A DNA stretch of 64,000 nucleotides from Alicyclobacillus fastidiosus (GTDB taxonomy: Bacteria > Bacillota > Bacilli > Alicyclobacillales > Alicyclobacillaceae), in the NCBI RefSeq assembly GCF_026651875.1, contig NZ_CP104067.1, positions 4,082,501-4,146,500 on the forward strand. Reading direction: 5' to 3'. Below, one piece after another: positions 63,526 to 64,000 of the stretch (positions are counted from its first letter, which is position 1; each line of letters starts with the position of its first letter). The notes under the pieces are model-generated. The model was given only the letters and a program-made list of their open reading frames with translations, searched no databases and had not been told where the DNA came from. Both the position numbers and the translations under genes were made by a program.

Positions 63526-64000
63526 CTGAAAGCAGTTGTTCCAGTTCTTCCTCCGAATAATCACTCAGCCTCTTGTAGGGATCGAAGGGACCCGACTGCA
63601 CGAGCATGTTCCAATCCATGCTGTTCACCGTATACCCCGGCAGCATGATTGCCCCTTCATTCAACGACTTTCACTTGTCCAGTGCCTTACTCATGTCGAC
63701 GCACATGCTGCAACCGGTCCCGTTGCACTCTGGACACATGCCTTGTGGATCGTTATAAAGAAAACATGTTTGCTGGTCCGACATAAGGCTGACCTACTCG
63801 GGAGAGAGAAGGCGGAGAGAAGAGGCGAGATATCGGTCATCGTGCCCAACGTGGAATGGGAACCACCGACCAGCCTCTTCTGATCCACAATAACAGCCAT
63901 GCTAAGATTTTCGATCGCGTCTGCACCGGTTGCGGAATACGCGGCAGAAAGGTGCGGACGGATTGTTTTCCCTTGCGCCCGAGACCACGATATACTCCTG
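63526..64000 (-). pseudogene. UvrA-like ABC protein (excinuclease paralogue), fragment with frameshifts
   Basis: Across several minus-strand frames the order matches a UvrA paralogue: SAAYSATGADAIENLSMAVI, VDQKRLVGGSHSTLGTMTDI, FSFNDPQGMCPECNGTG (zinc-type CxxC), LNEGAIMLPGYTVNSMDW and SEEELEQLLSG. The frame breaks at least twice (near 63680 and 63820) and the C-terminal part is replaced by the next gene. The 5' end is outside the window. Such paralogues include antibiotic-resistance and repair-accessory proteins. Confidence 0.65.

Noticed and set aside
63458..63664. N-terminal 69 residues of the last complete frame as part of the hypothetical protein
   Set aside because: They match a UvrA paralogue and an internal AAAGGAG-ATG marks the real start.

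Overview
The window looks like accessory chromosome (or a large plasmid) of a spore-forming, probably acidophilic member of the Bacillota, most like Alicyclobacillus and relatives. Signs are strong AGGAGG-type ribosome binding sites with many GTG/TTG starts, an AbrB/SpoVT regulator, a LysM-GH18 spore-cortex-lytic-type gene, YitT and DUF2935 proteins, a DUF4855 secreted protein, an FTR1 iron permease and Bacillota-type insertion sequences. The genus is an inference; no rRNA or intact tRNA is present to fix it.

Layout. 1-4203: a minus-strand sugar-catabolism cluster (two Gfo/Idh/MocA dehydrogenases, a sugar-phosphate isomerase/epimerase, a ROK regulator at the edge) whose transporter has collapsed into an ABC-permease/M55-peptidase fusion. 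4617-6735: an alpha/beta hydrolase gene split by a 1636-bp IS; an identical IS copy lies at 22903-24538. 6848-20545: secreted proteins (one DUF4855 protein behind a structured leader), an ATP-dependent DNA ligase with an in-frame amber codon, small membrane proteins, FTR1, a broken beta-helix gene, a dead integrase, an MFS carrier, YitT and an IS256 relic. 20673-22721: a GAF/PAS histidine kinase. 25117-28045: a two-gene operon for a molybdopterin oxidoreductase with an unusual C-terminal LysM domain. 28302-36749: broken spore GH18 gene, cardiolipin synthase, truncated group II intron, Clp-fold membrane protease, DUF2935 and a sulfite-oxidase-type molybdoenzyme.

34200-44200 is the least familiar part: many 35-80 residue genes, each with its own ribosome binding site and often its own hairpin. 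They include four members of one small-protein family (family A here) and a duplicated gene-plus-terminator module of a second family (family B). An IS3-family element interrupts the region.

44775-64000: a phosphodiesterase-like lipoprotein, a decayed paralogue of the Clp-fold protease, SDR/nuclease/Gp37-like fragments beside an orphan 3' half of tRNA-Ser, a broken Hsp20, AbrB-like regulator, CYP152 P450, small membrane and DNA-binding proteins, a second broken beta-helix gene, a DJ-1/PfpI protein, a decarboxylase with three frameshifts, layered transposase relics, a GPR1/FUN34/YaaH carrier, a repeat protein, an MmcQ/YjbR protein, an intact IS110-family element and a decaying UvrA paralogue.

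The overall theme is decay. At least twenty genes are interrupted by frameshifts, nonsense codons, deletions or insertions, next to recent (identical) IS copies. Intact metabolic genes (two molybdoenzymes, P450, iron permease, carriers) are scattered through this debris rather than forming one pathway. Coordinates of fragments and RNA structures were read by eye and may be off by a few bases.
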